Below, piece by piece: positions 28,352 to 40,083 of a stretch of 64,000 nucleotides of DNA. Source of the DNA: Osedax fenrisi. Its lineage: Eukaryota; Annelida; Polychaeta; Sabellida; Siboglinidae. The translations under genes were made by a program, and so were the position numbers. Location: positions 81,900,916 through 81,964,915 of the forward strand of contig OZ025239.1 in assembly GCA_964019155.1 (NCBI GenBank). The letters run 5' to 3'. The stretch's first letter is position 1. Every line of letters starts with the position of its first letter. The notes under the pieces were generated by a model. It was not told where the DNA came from, did not search any database, and saw nothing but the letters and a program-made list of their open reading frames with translations.

Positions 28352-28485
28352 TTTATTTATAATGATAAATAAATTGTAAAAATATTATATAATTTATTTA
28401 TAAATAATTTAAAAAATAGTAATTCAAATTAGTAGTAAATTTATTTTATTACAATTATTAATTAATTATTTATTATATAATTTAG

Positions 28486-28542
28486 GCAGATCATATTCAT
28501 TATCCAAATTCAGTTTCTTCTCACGAAGTAGTATCCACGGTA
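28486..28542 (+). pseudogene. Possible downstream exon of the THAP gene
   Basis: A 57-base open block (DHIHYPNSVSSHEVVS) sits between a good acceptor (ttatataatttag) and a consensus donor (gtaagt). It would follow the THAP exon. No domain was recognised. Confidence 0.35.
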
Positions 28543-29293
28543 AGTTCTTATAATCTTTCAAATTTCATATTGATATTGAGAATCTTATCTGTAAATAAAA
28601 ATAAACATTACTTCTTATCATATAGTAATAAGTTAAAATATATATATATATATAATGCTATACAATATTGTAATGAATTATATGAAATCAATAAACAATA
28701 ATATTAAATAAAATACTTACAATTTACTGCTATACATATTAATGAAATAGAAAATATTACTGATGTTAGTAAATAATAAGTAGATTAAACTATTCGGACA
28801 TTACATTAATTAAATTTTATATAATTCTCTATTATAAAAACAGAATGATAACTTAAATCAAAACCATACTATTGATTAGCAGAATAATGAAATACAGAAC
28901 ATAACTGATATTAGTAATTATAATTATATCTAATTTATAGTTATTTATATAGTAGAATTTATATATTTATATTGTATATTCTGCTAAAATATGATTAAAT
29001 ATTGAGGAGGGAAAGTTATTGAGACCTACGTTTTTATTACCAAACAATACATTAAATATCAATTAATATAATAAATAATAATTCTATAATCTTTATATAT
29101 GACTGCATATGTAGTTCTAAATAATGGATATCGACATATATTACAATTACACTTATTATGCAATTAGAATTCCTATATTATAAAATATTTTCCATGTAAA
29201 TTTAGATGATTTCATACCAAAAATAACAGCCAGATATCGCGGCATATAAATATTAGGCAGTTTCGGTGTGAAAGGTTAAACAGATTTCGAACA
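28543..29293. other. AT-rich, nothing recognised
   Basis: Interior of element B between the THAP exons and the second MITE A copy. No coding or RNA signal was seen. Confidence 0.5.
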
Positions 29294-29778
29294 GGTCGAT
29301 ATAAAGACAGTGGATAAGCAATTGACGTACGCCGTACGTCAATGCATGTAAAAGATAGATACGCGAATGGCACTTTTATCGATATATTAACAAAATGGTA
29401 TCAGTGATTTTGATTGTATATTAGCCATATTATGTCAAATATTAAAACAGTAGGCTTTTCGTCGAAATAGATTAAAGTGACTTCTATCTATATCAATGGA
29501 TTTAGAATATAAATATCAATAAAATAGTATGATATCTTCACTTTAAATACACAACATTACGAGGAATGTTGATATGATGTATTTTAAATATATAATTTTA
29601 TTTTTAGTATAGATAGTACAGTAAAATTGGTAGTAATTATCAATATATATATATGTATAAATAAATATTATTATAAATAAAAAGTAGTGGGCCAGATAGT
29701 GGGTTTCGACTGCAGCGCCCGTAACGAATAGTGTCATATACTACATTCAATTGCTTATCCACTTTCTTTATATCGATG
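29294..29778. mobile_element. MITE A, complete second copy
   Basis: About 485 bp beginning gtcgatataaagacagtgg and ending ctttctttatatcgatg. It matches 21975-22380 plus 33212-33300 throughout, including a single ggccagat where B inserted in the other copy. No clear target duplication remains, and the first bases are altered. Confidence 0.85.
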
Positions 29779-30943
29779 CCCCACACACACCTTGTGTGTG
29801 TGGTTATATATAAATTACCTATTAAATCGTTGACTTGTCATATATCGGGTAAAAGTTTTAAAATTAATAAATAATATCTAATTTGAATAGCCTGATATCA
29901 GGCTGTTATTTTTGGTGTGAAATCCAATTTATTCTAATTTGGGTATTGTGGTCGATAGTATAGGGTACAATTGTGATATACACTAAATTCTTTAAATTAT
30001 TTTTATATATTTAATCTGATATATATATATATATATTATATTGACAATCAATTTTAAATATATAAAAATAATGTAACCGAGCGTTTTATTGTTATATTAT
30101 GACATTTTTTTTTTTTTTTCTAATATATTAATATTTATATAAATGACAAATGTTTTATACCTTAATTCATATACTTATATACTTCATATAGTTAAATTAT
30201 TAAAAAATTGTCATATAATATTATATTATCAAAGAGAAAGAACATATTTGTTTGTTCTAATGATTAATTCTATAAGATTATATTATAATTGAAGATAATT
30301 TATCTAACTATAATTCAATATGTAATAAATTATATAATGTAAATAAGTAATATAACAATATAAACGATAACATATAGTCCAGTATTATTTTACAAAGAAT
30401 TCTATATAGAATTGAATTATGTAAGTAAGATAATGTTTCACTACTATATATATATATAATATATGTACATATATAACTATAAATAATTACTATTATTTTG
30501 TATAGGTTCAATATCATGAAATCTAATATTATTTATAACCTCAATTATTAATAAACTGAAAGAGATGACTCTGATTTGTGTAGCTGTGATTATTTGTGGA
30601 TGTGTCAGTTAAGAGTGGATGGTATCTATCATATTATTATAGTATCTATCAGTATATATTTAGCTTAATTGGTATCATATATAATATATATTATATATGA
30701 TATACTTATATTTTAAATTAACTTAATAACATAATAATAACTATAAATTATTATTAGATATCCGAAAAATATAATTAGAATATTACATAAAATTTGTATG
30801 TCTTAATAATAAATAATAAATAAATAACTAATCAATCTAATTAATATGCGAGTATTAAATAATAAACAAGTACGTATAGTTTAAATTGTAATGTGGTATG
30901 TATAATGTACATATACCACTTTTAGTCAATTACAAGAACTAAC
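29779..30943. other. AT-rich, no gene seen
   Basis: Interior of element B. A cacacaccttgtgtgtgtg hairpin lies at about 29785-29803 and a T-tract at about 30105. Nothing coding was recognised. Confidence 0.5.
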
Positions 30944-31128
30944 ATTTTTCTCATTCCTAATGTATCTGAGCAGATCTCCGTGCGTCATTTAGGGCAGTAT
31001 AACCCAGGGTACGGCCCCCTTGTGGGTCTCCATTCTTACACCTATAAAATGTATGATGTTCTTTTGCTTAAACTTGTGCATGCATAACGCCTCGTCCTGG
31101 AAATTCTTGATGATGGGTTCAGAGTGAT
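30944..31128 (-). pseudogene. MET-like receptor tyrosine kinase exon, broken
   Basis: The minus strand reads FQDEALCMHKFKQKNIIHFIGV, then PWVILP, a TAA stop, and MTHGDLLRYIRNEKN. This is the alpha-C to hinge region of a tyrosine kinase: the conserved Glu of the alpha-C helix, the N-I-I-x-F-I-G-V strand and the hinge. The family has P-Y-M-x-H-G-D-L where this copy has P-stop-M-T-H-G-D-L, a pattern most like MET/RON kinases. The exon has an AG acceptor (31129-31133 side) and a gttagt donor. Codon use and GC content are clearly higher than in the surroundings. No neighbouring kinase exons were found within B. It is a captured or retained gene fragment. Confidence 0.7.
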
Positions 31129-31724
31129 CTGACGTGTCGTGTACTGTTATGTATGATGTAGAATGTAGTGTAGTATTGTATAATAGTATAACATTTAGTA
31201 TACTAGTATAGTATCAAAGATGTATCATTCAGTTATAATTATTTTAATCAAATATAAATATAAGATAAATCTTTATATTGTATATAAACGGAAACATAAA
31301 TAGTAAATTAATATTTAAATTTATAATTAATTATCCCGGTAGATGGTATAGAATCTAAAATGATAACAAAAAATGCAATAATTTATATAATCATTAAAGA
31401 AATGGAATAATTTCATTAGTTAGCGATTTCTATTTATATTGAAGTTATAATATAAGTGACATGAGTTGTAAAAAATACATTATAACTATGCAAAATGAAA
31501 GAATTATTGTGGGTATATGTGAAGTTATAACTCCGCATAAATAATAAGAATTATTATAGTGAAATCATTGTAATTAGCTTACTAACTCTACAGTATATTA
31601 TTTATATGTAAATATATGAAATTTATATTTAAAATGTGATAATTAATTTATATTTAAAGCTAATTATTAATATTTCAACAATAAGAAAGAATATATTTGT
31701 AATAGTAATTTGTTAAATAATATT
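31129..31724. other. AT-rich, nothing recognised
   Basis: Interior of element B. No kinase N-lobe exon or other coding block was recognised. Confidence 0.5.
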
Positions 31725-31864
31725 TCGGCGATCCGATCGGGATCGGTAAAGGATCGGATAACGAATGGAGAATCGGGATCGGTTAATGGATCGCATAAGA
31801 GAATAAATAGAGGATCGGGATCGGGATCGCCGATCCAGGAAAAAAGGATCGGTGCCCATCACTG
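31725..31864. mobile_element. hAT-like MITE end with GATCGG repeats
   Basis: The segment is dense in ggatcggga units and ends in gcccatcactg (31854-31864), whose complement CAGTGATGGGC is the typical start of hAT terminal repeats. The opposite end was not found, so this is a fragment. Confidence 0.5.
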
Positions 31865-32967
31865 ATTCTACTTTATAATACTTGTGATTATATTTAAGTA
31901 AACTTATTAATTGATTATCTATAATCCTTGTCTATAGACTAGTACAATTATTATATTTATTTAGATTTGTATTAACTTAATAATTAAATATATAGATTGT
32001 GTATCTACTTTGATAAATTAACTTACCGTAGGGTAATTTATATACAATATAATAGGCTAAATATAATATGTACTGATGGGAACACGGAATCAGATTAATA
32101 TAAATATAGACAAGCGATTTGGGAACTAATATAAGACGTGTTATTGTAAGAACATTTACATGGATACATAAATATACTTATTTTAGGTTTCTAAAAAATC
32201 TTAAATTGAATACAATATAATTATTATAATAATATATATTATATATTCATTACATTATTATTTATATAATTATACATATTTGGGTGTTTATGTTTTTTAT
32301 TTTCTAGTTTAAAAATAATGCTAACTATATTTTATTATAATTTAGTGTGGCTGTCATCCATATGCTGAGTATATTATACTCCAAATCATTTATAACATTT
32401 ATAACCTATATTTAATATATGTAATATAATATTACATTTCAAAAGTAATTAAATGATTATCATTTGGAAAATATAATATAAATGTTATTTAAAAACAAAT
32501 AACTTATTTAGTTTTTTATATTAATTTAAAAATAACGCACATATAATACAATATTATATTTATTAATGCACTGTATATGATATATATATAGTGTATATCT
32601 CATAGTGTTTATTTTGTTTAAAATAATTATAAATACGATAAATATTATTAAAAATGACTACTAGAGTTAATAAATTAATTACGATTTGAAAGTGTCTATG
32701 TAACGTTTATTTTAAATAGTATTTAAGGTTTACATTTATAAATATTGTTAAAAATAAATATACTGATATTAAGCATGTATTAAATATAATTTTCGTATAA
32801 TAATAATTGTTGTATTCAATATATTCATATTCTATTAATCATAAATCGCATTTAAAATGAATTTATTTTAAAATTTAGATTATTTTATCTATTTTACGTA
32901 TTATAAACTACTATTGAATAATATAAAACTAACCAGTTTATTCATAATATCCAAATTTGTAAAGTAG
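31865..32967. other. AT-rich, nothing recognised
   Basis: Interior of element B, mostly A/T with no clear frames. Confidence 0.5.
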
Positions 32968-33198
32968 TTATGATAGTTTTGTCAAATAACTATTGAATTT
33001 AATACATTTATAAATAATATATTTAAATAATCTCAAATTAAAAAAAATCAAAATAATAAAGACAAACATATTTGCAAGGACATTTTGTCCTTGGTATTTG
33101 TTTACGGTACAACTATATGGTGCGAAAATCCACCGATAGGGACCGAAATCCTGGCCATAATTTTCAATGTATTTAGATATACGCTTCCTCTCTACCAC
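32968..33198 (-). other. Open frame beside the right end of element B, unidentified
   Basis: A 76-codon frame starts just inside the right terminal repeat. Its first 45 residues (for example QDFGPYRWIFAPYS and TVNKYQGQN) have a normal amino-acid mix, while the rest is AT-driven. TVNKYQGQ faintly resembles the NKSQGQT motif of PIF1-type helicases, but this is too little to name it. It may be an exon fragment read into an intron. Confidence 0.25.
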
Positions 33199-33300
33199 TT
33201 CGTTCTCTATGGGCCAGATAGTGGGTTTCGACTGCAGCGCTCGTAGCGGATAGTGCCATACACTACATTCAATCGCTTATCCACTTTCTTTATATCGATG

Positions 33301-33486
33301 ATCCAGGCATGTAGCGTTAAGGAATGTACGTGCGTTGCGTTCATTACATAATTATAATTAGGTAGGCGTGGATACGCCTCATGCATTGCATTGCATAGAT
33401 ATATACATGACTGTATATATTGGTATATGATAATATTACGTGCATATATATATCGTATAGATATATGCGAATATATATATAGGTAC
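33301..33486 (-). mobile_element. 5' LTR of element X, outer part, truncated
   Basis: Continues the LTR interrupted at 21974. It begins with the duplicated atccaggc and matches the 3' LTR from about 17428 to 17611. It stops at aggta, about 25 bp short of the expected LTR edge, where LINE sequence begins. Confidence 0.85.
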
Positions 33487-35858
33487 TCTAAACTATCACT
33501 TCAATTCTTCACACACTCCTCATTCTGATGTTCGTGATATTTCTGACACGTTATCACTTATTCAACATATTTCTTTCCCTACTCATATAAAAGGTAATAT
33601 TATTGACTATATTTGTACTAACTCTTCAATCAGCTTGATTTCCAAAACAAATTGCCATTCCCTTGTTTCTGACCACTTTGCCATTGTATTCGATTTAGTT
33701 ACTCAATACTCACAATCTGAATCAAATATAGGTTCATATCGTAGATTATCTTCAATTGATATTCCTAATATTTCCAATGATTTTAATGAACTTGTTTTCC
33801 CTGGTATAGACATTTCACAAATGAATGATATACTATCAGTATTATTAGACGCACATGCTCCTTTAGTTATTCCAAAGAGATCAAATTATCATAAAGCTCC
33901 ATGGTATAATATAAATCTTGCTAAACTTAAACGTACAACCAGGTGCCACGAAAGAACTTTCTTAAAATATAGATCTGAAATATCTTATAATGCTTACCTA
34001 AATGCACGATCTGAATACAGAAGTTCCATTAAAGAATTGAAAATGAGATATATTAAGAGTAAAATATCAAGTTTATCTATTAACTCTCGACAATTCTTTA
34101 ATTTTACAAATAATCTTACTGGTAGGAAGCAAAAACCAAGTTTACCTAACTTACCTAAATAAATAATATGTTATGAATTTATTAAATATTTTCATGATAA
34201 AATTACTTCAGTTTGTGAATGTATTAAATCTGAAAAAAATAAATTTGGAAATAAACTCAATCCACTAGCTTCAATCTTTATTCCTTATTCAGATTCAAAT
34301 TTAACATATAGTTTTAACAGCTTCAATATGACATCAACAATGGAAGTATATCAATTAATTACTTCTTCAACTTCAACTAGTCCAAGTGATAGTATTCATA
34401 TTAGTCTAATTAAAAAACTTGCACCTATGCTGGCTCCATATTATTGTTCTATTGTTAATTTTTCTTTTTACAGCTCCATATTTCCTGACTTTTTAAACAT
34501 GCTGAAATAACTCCATTATTGAAAAAAAACAAATTTAGATTGCAATAAACTTTCTAATTATAGACCTATATCACAATTGCCATTACTGAGTAAGATAATT
34601 GAGAAGATTGTTAGTAGACAAATTATAGAGTACCTACTGTTCAATAATCTTTTTGATGAATACCAAAATGCATATAGACCAGGCCATAGTACTGAAACTA
34701 CAATACTCAAGATCTCTGATGATATACTCAAATATTTAGATAATTCTGATTCCGTACAATTAATACTTCTTGATCTTTCGTGTGCTTTCGATAGTTTAGA
34801 CCACAGTATTCTTATTGATAGAATTAAATCTATTGGATATACTGGCTCATCTTTAGACTGGATTATTTCTTATTTATCAAATAGAACGTATTCTATAAAC
34901 ATAAAAGGATTATATTCACCTATTGGAAAATTGTATGGAGTACCACAAGGCTCTGTTCTGGGTCCCCTTTTATTTTCTATATATATTGTTCCTCTTTCTT
35001 TATTTATCAAGAATTTCTCTAATATTCATTATGCAATATATGCAGATGACATACAATTATACTGTAAAGTAAATAAACAAAGTAATACAGAGTTAAATGA
35101 TTGTATTGAACAAGTTAGGAAATGGCTCATATTTAATAATTTATTCCCTAATTCATCCAAAACTAAACTTTTAATATCACAACTAAATCATGTATTTTCC
35201 CTACTGTACTATTTGACTCTACTATTATAGAACCTAGTGAGTACGTTACATCACTTGGAGTTACATTAGATTCTAAACTTTCATTCTCACGATTCATCTC
35301 ATCTATTTGTAAATCTGCAAATTACAACTTATATAATATTCGTAAAATAAGGAAATACCTAACTGTAACTTCTACAATAACGTTAGTGCAATCACTAGTT
35401 ATATCTAGATTACGTTATTGTAATAGCATTACTATTCATTTAAATAAGAATATTTATGACAGAGTAGACAGGGTAATAAAATGTTCAATTAGATTAATAT
35501 ATAATCTAAAAAGGAATGACCATATTATTGTTAAGAATATTTTAAATGGCCCAAAATGGTTTAACCATGATAAGATGACTAAATTTAAGTTACTCTGCAT
35601 AATGCATAAAACATTATTATTCGGTACCCCAAACTACCTCAAAAATATATTTATTAGGGAAGTGAAGATAAATCCGCTTAAGCAATATGATGAAATGTAC
35701 AAGGTTCCTTCGATAAAATTTAAAAGATTAATGAAAAGATCAATAAGCTGGAGTGCCCCTACGCTGTGGAATGACCTACCACGAAACATACGAAACCTGA
35801 AAAATCATTCAACATTCAAGATTAATCTAAATTATTTAATTAAATTATAATTATAAAC

Positions 35859-35890
<32 letters not shown>

Positions 35891-35990
35891 TTATTTTAGT
35901 TATTTATCGTTTCTATTATTTTCTTTTCGTTTACACTTGTAAGATTGAAAAATGTACAAGTGTATAAATAAATAAATTACTTACTTACAA
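33487..35990 (+). pseudogene. LINE (endonuclease end plus reverse transcriptase), truncated at 5' and broken
   Basis: Reading starts inside the endonuclease (NIIDYICTNSS, LVSDHFAIVFD at 33660-33700). It runs through the linker with one stop at 34160-34162, then two compensating frameshifts near 34505-34540. The RT (34577-35230) has NYRPISQLP, LDLSCAFDSLDH, VPQGSVLGPLLF and the catalytic YADD near 35038-35049. A frameshift near 35215 precedes the thumb and C-terminus (35386-35850). The 3' region ends at about 35990 in a ttacttac tail after aaataaataa. The family is the same broad CR1/L2 type as the element at 41-3010 but clearly a different lineage. Its 5' edge coincides with the broken LTR of X. 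Confidence 0.8.
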
Positions 35991-38206
35991 TATTATTACA
36001 ATCATGTAGTCCTATTCTTTTTAATATATATTAATACATAACTTCATAGTATGGACAATATATCACCATTACATCATTTTTAATAATGATATTAAATAAT
36101 AATATGTAATAACTTAGATAAAGCAGAATGATATTTCTATTCAATTGACATATGTTTCTTTCATAGCCAATCATTATTACCACAAAGGACTAATATTTCT
36201 ACTGATATATATAAATATATATATATATATATGTATATTTATATATATATATATATACATATATATGTGTTTTATTCTTTTCCAATAACATATGGAAAAT
36301 ATGTTTCGTGGCTAAATTTGTTTCAGTTGGCTAAGGTGACAAACATACAAGAAGTAGGATGCGCACTCGAGCCCTGTCCGGACCATTAAAATAGGTCTTA
36401 AAATAATATTTAGAAGTGATCTCATATAATTGTATTTAAATAAATGATCGGAATGATGTGGAATCCGCATGATATATTGGAAATAAAAACCTTATTTAAA
36501 AAGTTCACCATTATTTTTCAAACAAACTCGTCTAAAAATTACGTATTCAGACGATCTGATATCAGCAGGTCGTATGCTGATCTTGCTCAGGGCTACATTA
36601 TTATCAATACACCATGTGGCTAGTAATCACATTATTGTTTGTCATACATCTGAAAAGAGAAGCTCATCTACCTAATATTTCTGATCAATATATTACTAAA
36701 TGTTTTATTTAATTTCATTTATGGCCTATATTAACGGAATGTAATAATCTCAGTGGTTATTTCAATTATGTAATTATTTTTACAAATATGAATGTTAAAA
36801 ACCTTACATTCCATACGTACTTATTGTTTTAATATATTTATATATTAATTTGTTATCATCACACTTCTTATCATATTGATCTAATTGGTTGTAGATTATC
36901 ACATTTGTGTATCTTATGGGTCGGATTAGACTCATAGTAGTAGTTGATGGTTCAATATCAATTTACTTTGATCAACATACCATTTATTGAAGGCTATCAC
37001 ATAATTCAATTGTAATATTCTGTTCTTTATTTATTTCAGCTTTATCGTATTAATTATAATTTATTTTTATATTTATATTTTCATAATTTCAGTAATTCAA
37101 TAAACTATCAATCTACATATCTACATGAACATTGTTATATTTACCTATTCATAATAAATGCTCTGTTGAGAAGGTAAATAATGTATAATATAAATATATA
37201 ATACATCATTGGTAATTAATTATATAAGTCTATTTATAAATTGCTATTATTTATAGACGCTCAGACTATAGTCTAATTTTGAATAAAAACAATAAGTTCT
37301 ACTATGATACTAACACTATGCATAATAGGATTGAATAGTTAATTTCTAATAATAGTATTACTTACTATTATATTAGAAGAAATAAGAGAGATAGTGATAC
37401 CTATAATAATCTTATATATCATTTATGCTGCATTATCGTGAATCATTATTTTCAATCATATTAGATAAGTCTATTTCATATAATATTATATTCATTATAT
37501 GACATTAATTAATATATATGTAAGCTGTGTAAACACTTGTGTTGTTCACAATTGATACATTTTTATTATATTATGCAAATAAATGATTATTCTTATGTTC
37601 TCATGATATTTAAATAACCGCGGTATCGCGATACTTTAATACTTTACTTTTATTATATTTGTTATATAATATATGTAATGACAGTTTATTATTTTTGCGT
37701 AATAACATAAATCTTAATTATTTATTATTTTTTATTTATTTATATTATTTCAAATAATTGATAACAACTGGAATCGGTTCATTTTAATAATAAAGAAGAT
37801 TAATTAATTCACATGTAAATAATATAATCATCCTGATAAACAAATATTTTATTTGTATGAATTAATTTCTTGAATATAACATTTTAAATGTTTATACAAG
37901 ATTAAAATATTTTAGATTTAACAATCTAGGTTAAATATACCGAGTTGGTTCAATTTTTTACTTCTTCAAATATTTTACTAATATAGACTAGAATAATATT
38001 TAATATTCCCATCCAAATATGTTCTGAGTTTTATAATGCGTGTATCATACAATTTACACAAAATACTATGTTTATTTAAATTGTTAACATATTATTTAAT
38101 ATCTATTATTTATTACTAAAGAAAATAAATATTATTTTTAATAACCTATACTTAACTCATTAGATGATATTTATAAGTAAACTTTTAAATAAATATATAT
38201 ATATAT
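35991..38206. other. AT-rich stretch, no gene recognised
   Basis: Contains AT dinucleotide runs near 36200-36260 and a possible SINE remnant (listed). A 45-codon open block on the minus strand near 36480-36610, after a good acceptor, could not be identified. Confidence 0.5.
36305..36405 (+). mobile_element. Possible tRNA-derived SINE remnant
   Basis: tttcagttggctaaggtg (about 36322) resembles a Pol III A box and gcactcgagccctgtcc (about 36363) resembles a B box, at roughly tRNA spacing. Both are imperfect. It does not resemble the SINE family at 45063. Confidence 0.3.
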
Positions 38207-38319
38207 GAAGGTACTAAAAGTGTATTAAAGTAGTATATATATATATACAAATACTATGTTCATATACACTGTACATATACTGTGTATATATACTACTTTA
38301 ATACACTTATCGTACCTTC
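38207..38319. mobile_element. 113-bp MITE with about 33-bp inverted repeats
   Basis: The ends gaaggtac...gtgtattaaagtagtata (38207 onward) and the complement (to 38319) match with about two differences, leaving a short AT-rich centre. There is no coding sequence. A tat flank on both sides hints at a short target duplication. Confidence 0.75.
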
Positions 38320-39402
38320 TATCTCAACAGAACCTATTACTATGTGATTTAAAATTACAATTTATTCTCATTATAAATAATTACAAAAATATGTAACAGT
38401 AATTGTTAATGTAGTTTTTATTTATTGCTCTATTTTATAAATTATAATTAATATTTACAAAATGAAATATACTATTGAGATATACTTGTATTCGACTGTA
38501 GGTGTATTGGTATTTAAATAAACAAAAAGTCATAATATATGAATTCGTATACGAATTTGAAAAATATCTCTATTAAAAACCTTCACTTATTACATAATAA
38601 TACAATGATAATAATATATAAAAATCATCTAAATATATAAATAATATAGCCATCATTATTAATTTAACTATTATGATATATTTCATAATAATAATTATAA
38701 AATACATATATTATATATGTAAAAAATCATGTTAAAAATTTTTTAGATTCAAAATATCAAATTTTATTATAATATATTATATATACGTATACGGAAAATA
38801 ATGATGCTTTTCAAGGGTTTTTTAGTTGGAAACTGCCTAAACTATTATATTTCCCACCAACTTTTGAATTTTTCCTACACACAAAATCAAATCTGTTCCT
38901 AATAAATAATACCAATCATATTTATTTAATATAAATGAGTATACTCATAGGACATATATAGGCAAATATATCTTAGATATACACTAGATATTTACACTAT
39001 AGTATTATCTATAAATATATATATTAATAATATAATATAAACATAGAATATAAATACGTCGGTTCACGAATAATAATTATAATACAATACATAAATAATT
39101 CATAAGGTACCATCATACAAGCTTAAGGACGGAACACTTAAATACACAAATTAATCTGATATTCATAAGGTCAATATTCGAGAGGCTTCTATAATTTGGT
39201 ATCAACATATATTAAAGATCTCTCAAAGTAGGCGTGGTTTAATGGATGACAATACTAAAGGACATTTATGACGATTAGGTTGATGCTATGAAATTATGAC
39301 GAATCAATATAAAGAAATGTCTTTATATCGATTGTATGACGTCACCATTGTTATTATAGAATATAACTTATCGTGTATAATATATATATATATATTATAT
39401 TG

Positions 39403-39457
<55 letters not shown>

Positions 39458-39572
39458 AGTATTAGTGTATGTGTGTATATTTGTATATATATATATACGT
39501 GTGTATATGTATGTTTATATAAAATACATATATAGAATGATTTTATTAATATAATAAAACTATAGTATAAAT
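38320..39572. other. AT-rich, no gene seen
   Basis: Contains an AT/TA run at about 39404-39454 and a small inverted pair (atcaatataaag and ctttatatcgat, 39303-39332) that resembles the ends of MITE A head to head. Confidence 0.5.
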
Positions 39573-39800
39573 TAGTGATGTAAATGATGCCGAGCTTTTG
39601 ATGTCGAGCCAAGACTTTTGGTTTTTGATGCCGTGCAAAGACTTTCATTTTCGGTAAAAAAAAACGAGCCCGAGCCGAGCCGATACTCTAACAAACGAGT
39701 CCGAGCCGAGCCGAGACTCTAACCAAACGAGTCCGAGCTGAGCCGAGACTCTAGTCAAATGATCCCGAGCCGATTTTAGACTCTTACAAAACATAATCGA
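39573..39800. mobile_element. hAT-like fragment with GAGCCGA tandem repeats
   Basis: It begins tagtgatgtaaatgatgcc, close to a hAT terminus, and contains about four 31-base repeats built on cgagtccgagccgagccgag (39660-39790). It is strikingly GC-rich for this region. No second end was found. Confidence 0.5.
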
Positions 39801-40035
39801 GCCGAAATTCTGCTTTTTTGAAGTTATTTTTAAACATAATTTTTATATATTTATCCATATTTTTATTAATGTTTCCTATATTATGTGACATATTATTAAT
39901 TATTTGTATCGATACGTGGCTATTTTGTTTATAATATACTCATCCTATCTCACTCGTATTTTAAAAATTACAAAATATAACCGTTTTCTCAATCTATAAT
40001 CATATAATATAGTTTTATTTACAATGGAAAATGTG

Positions 40036-40083
<48 letters not shown>

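Larger units (their letters stand above)
22381..33211. mobile_element. P-like DNA transposon B (10.8 kb with later insertions)
   Basis: The termini catagagaacgaagt (22381-22395) and acttcgttctctatg (33197-33211) are perfect 15-bp inverted repeats, extending to about 30 bp with mismatches. The 8-base duplication ggccagat lies at 22373-22380 and 33212-33219. MITE copy 29294-29778 shows the uninterrupted site. Inside is a decayed THAP-domain exon (28176-28351), the DNA-binding module of P-element transposases. The 8-bp duplication and ends starting with CA also fit the P superfamily. It now contains Gypsy element Y, a MITE A copy and a kinase exon. A transposase catalytic domain was not recognised, so the superfamily call is an inference. 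Confidence 0.7.
21975..33300. mobile_element. MITE A inserted in the LTR of X, itself split by element B
   Basis: The ends catcgatataaag (21975) and ctttatatcgatg (ending at 33300) are inverted repeats and extend to about 24 bp. The 8-base target duplication atccaggc lies at 21967-21974 and 33301-33308. It is present once in the intact LTR at the corresponding place. Removing element B leaves about 487 bp, the same as the second copy at 29294-29778. There is no coding capacity. The 8-bp duplication fits P or hAT superfamilies. Confidence 0.85.

Noticed and set aside
36480..36620. 45-codon minus-strand block after a strong acceptor-like site
   Set aside because: No similarity was recognised, no matching neighbouring exon was found, and stops lie upstream in frame; too weak to call.
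39303..39332. Third copy of MITE A
   Set aside because: Only the outer dozen bases face each other with nothing between; it could be a deletion product or chance, so it is only mentioned within the stretch.
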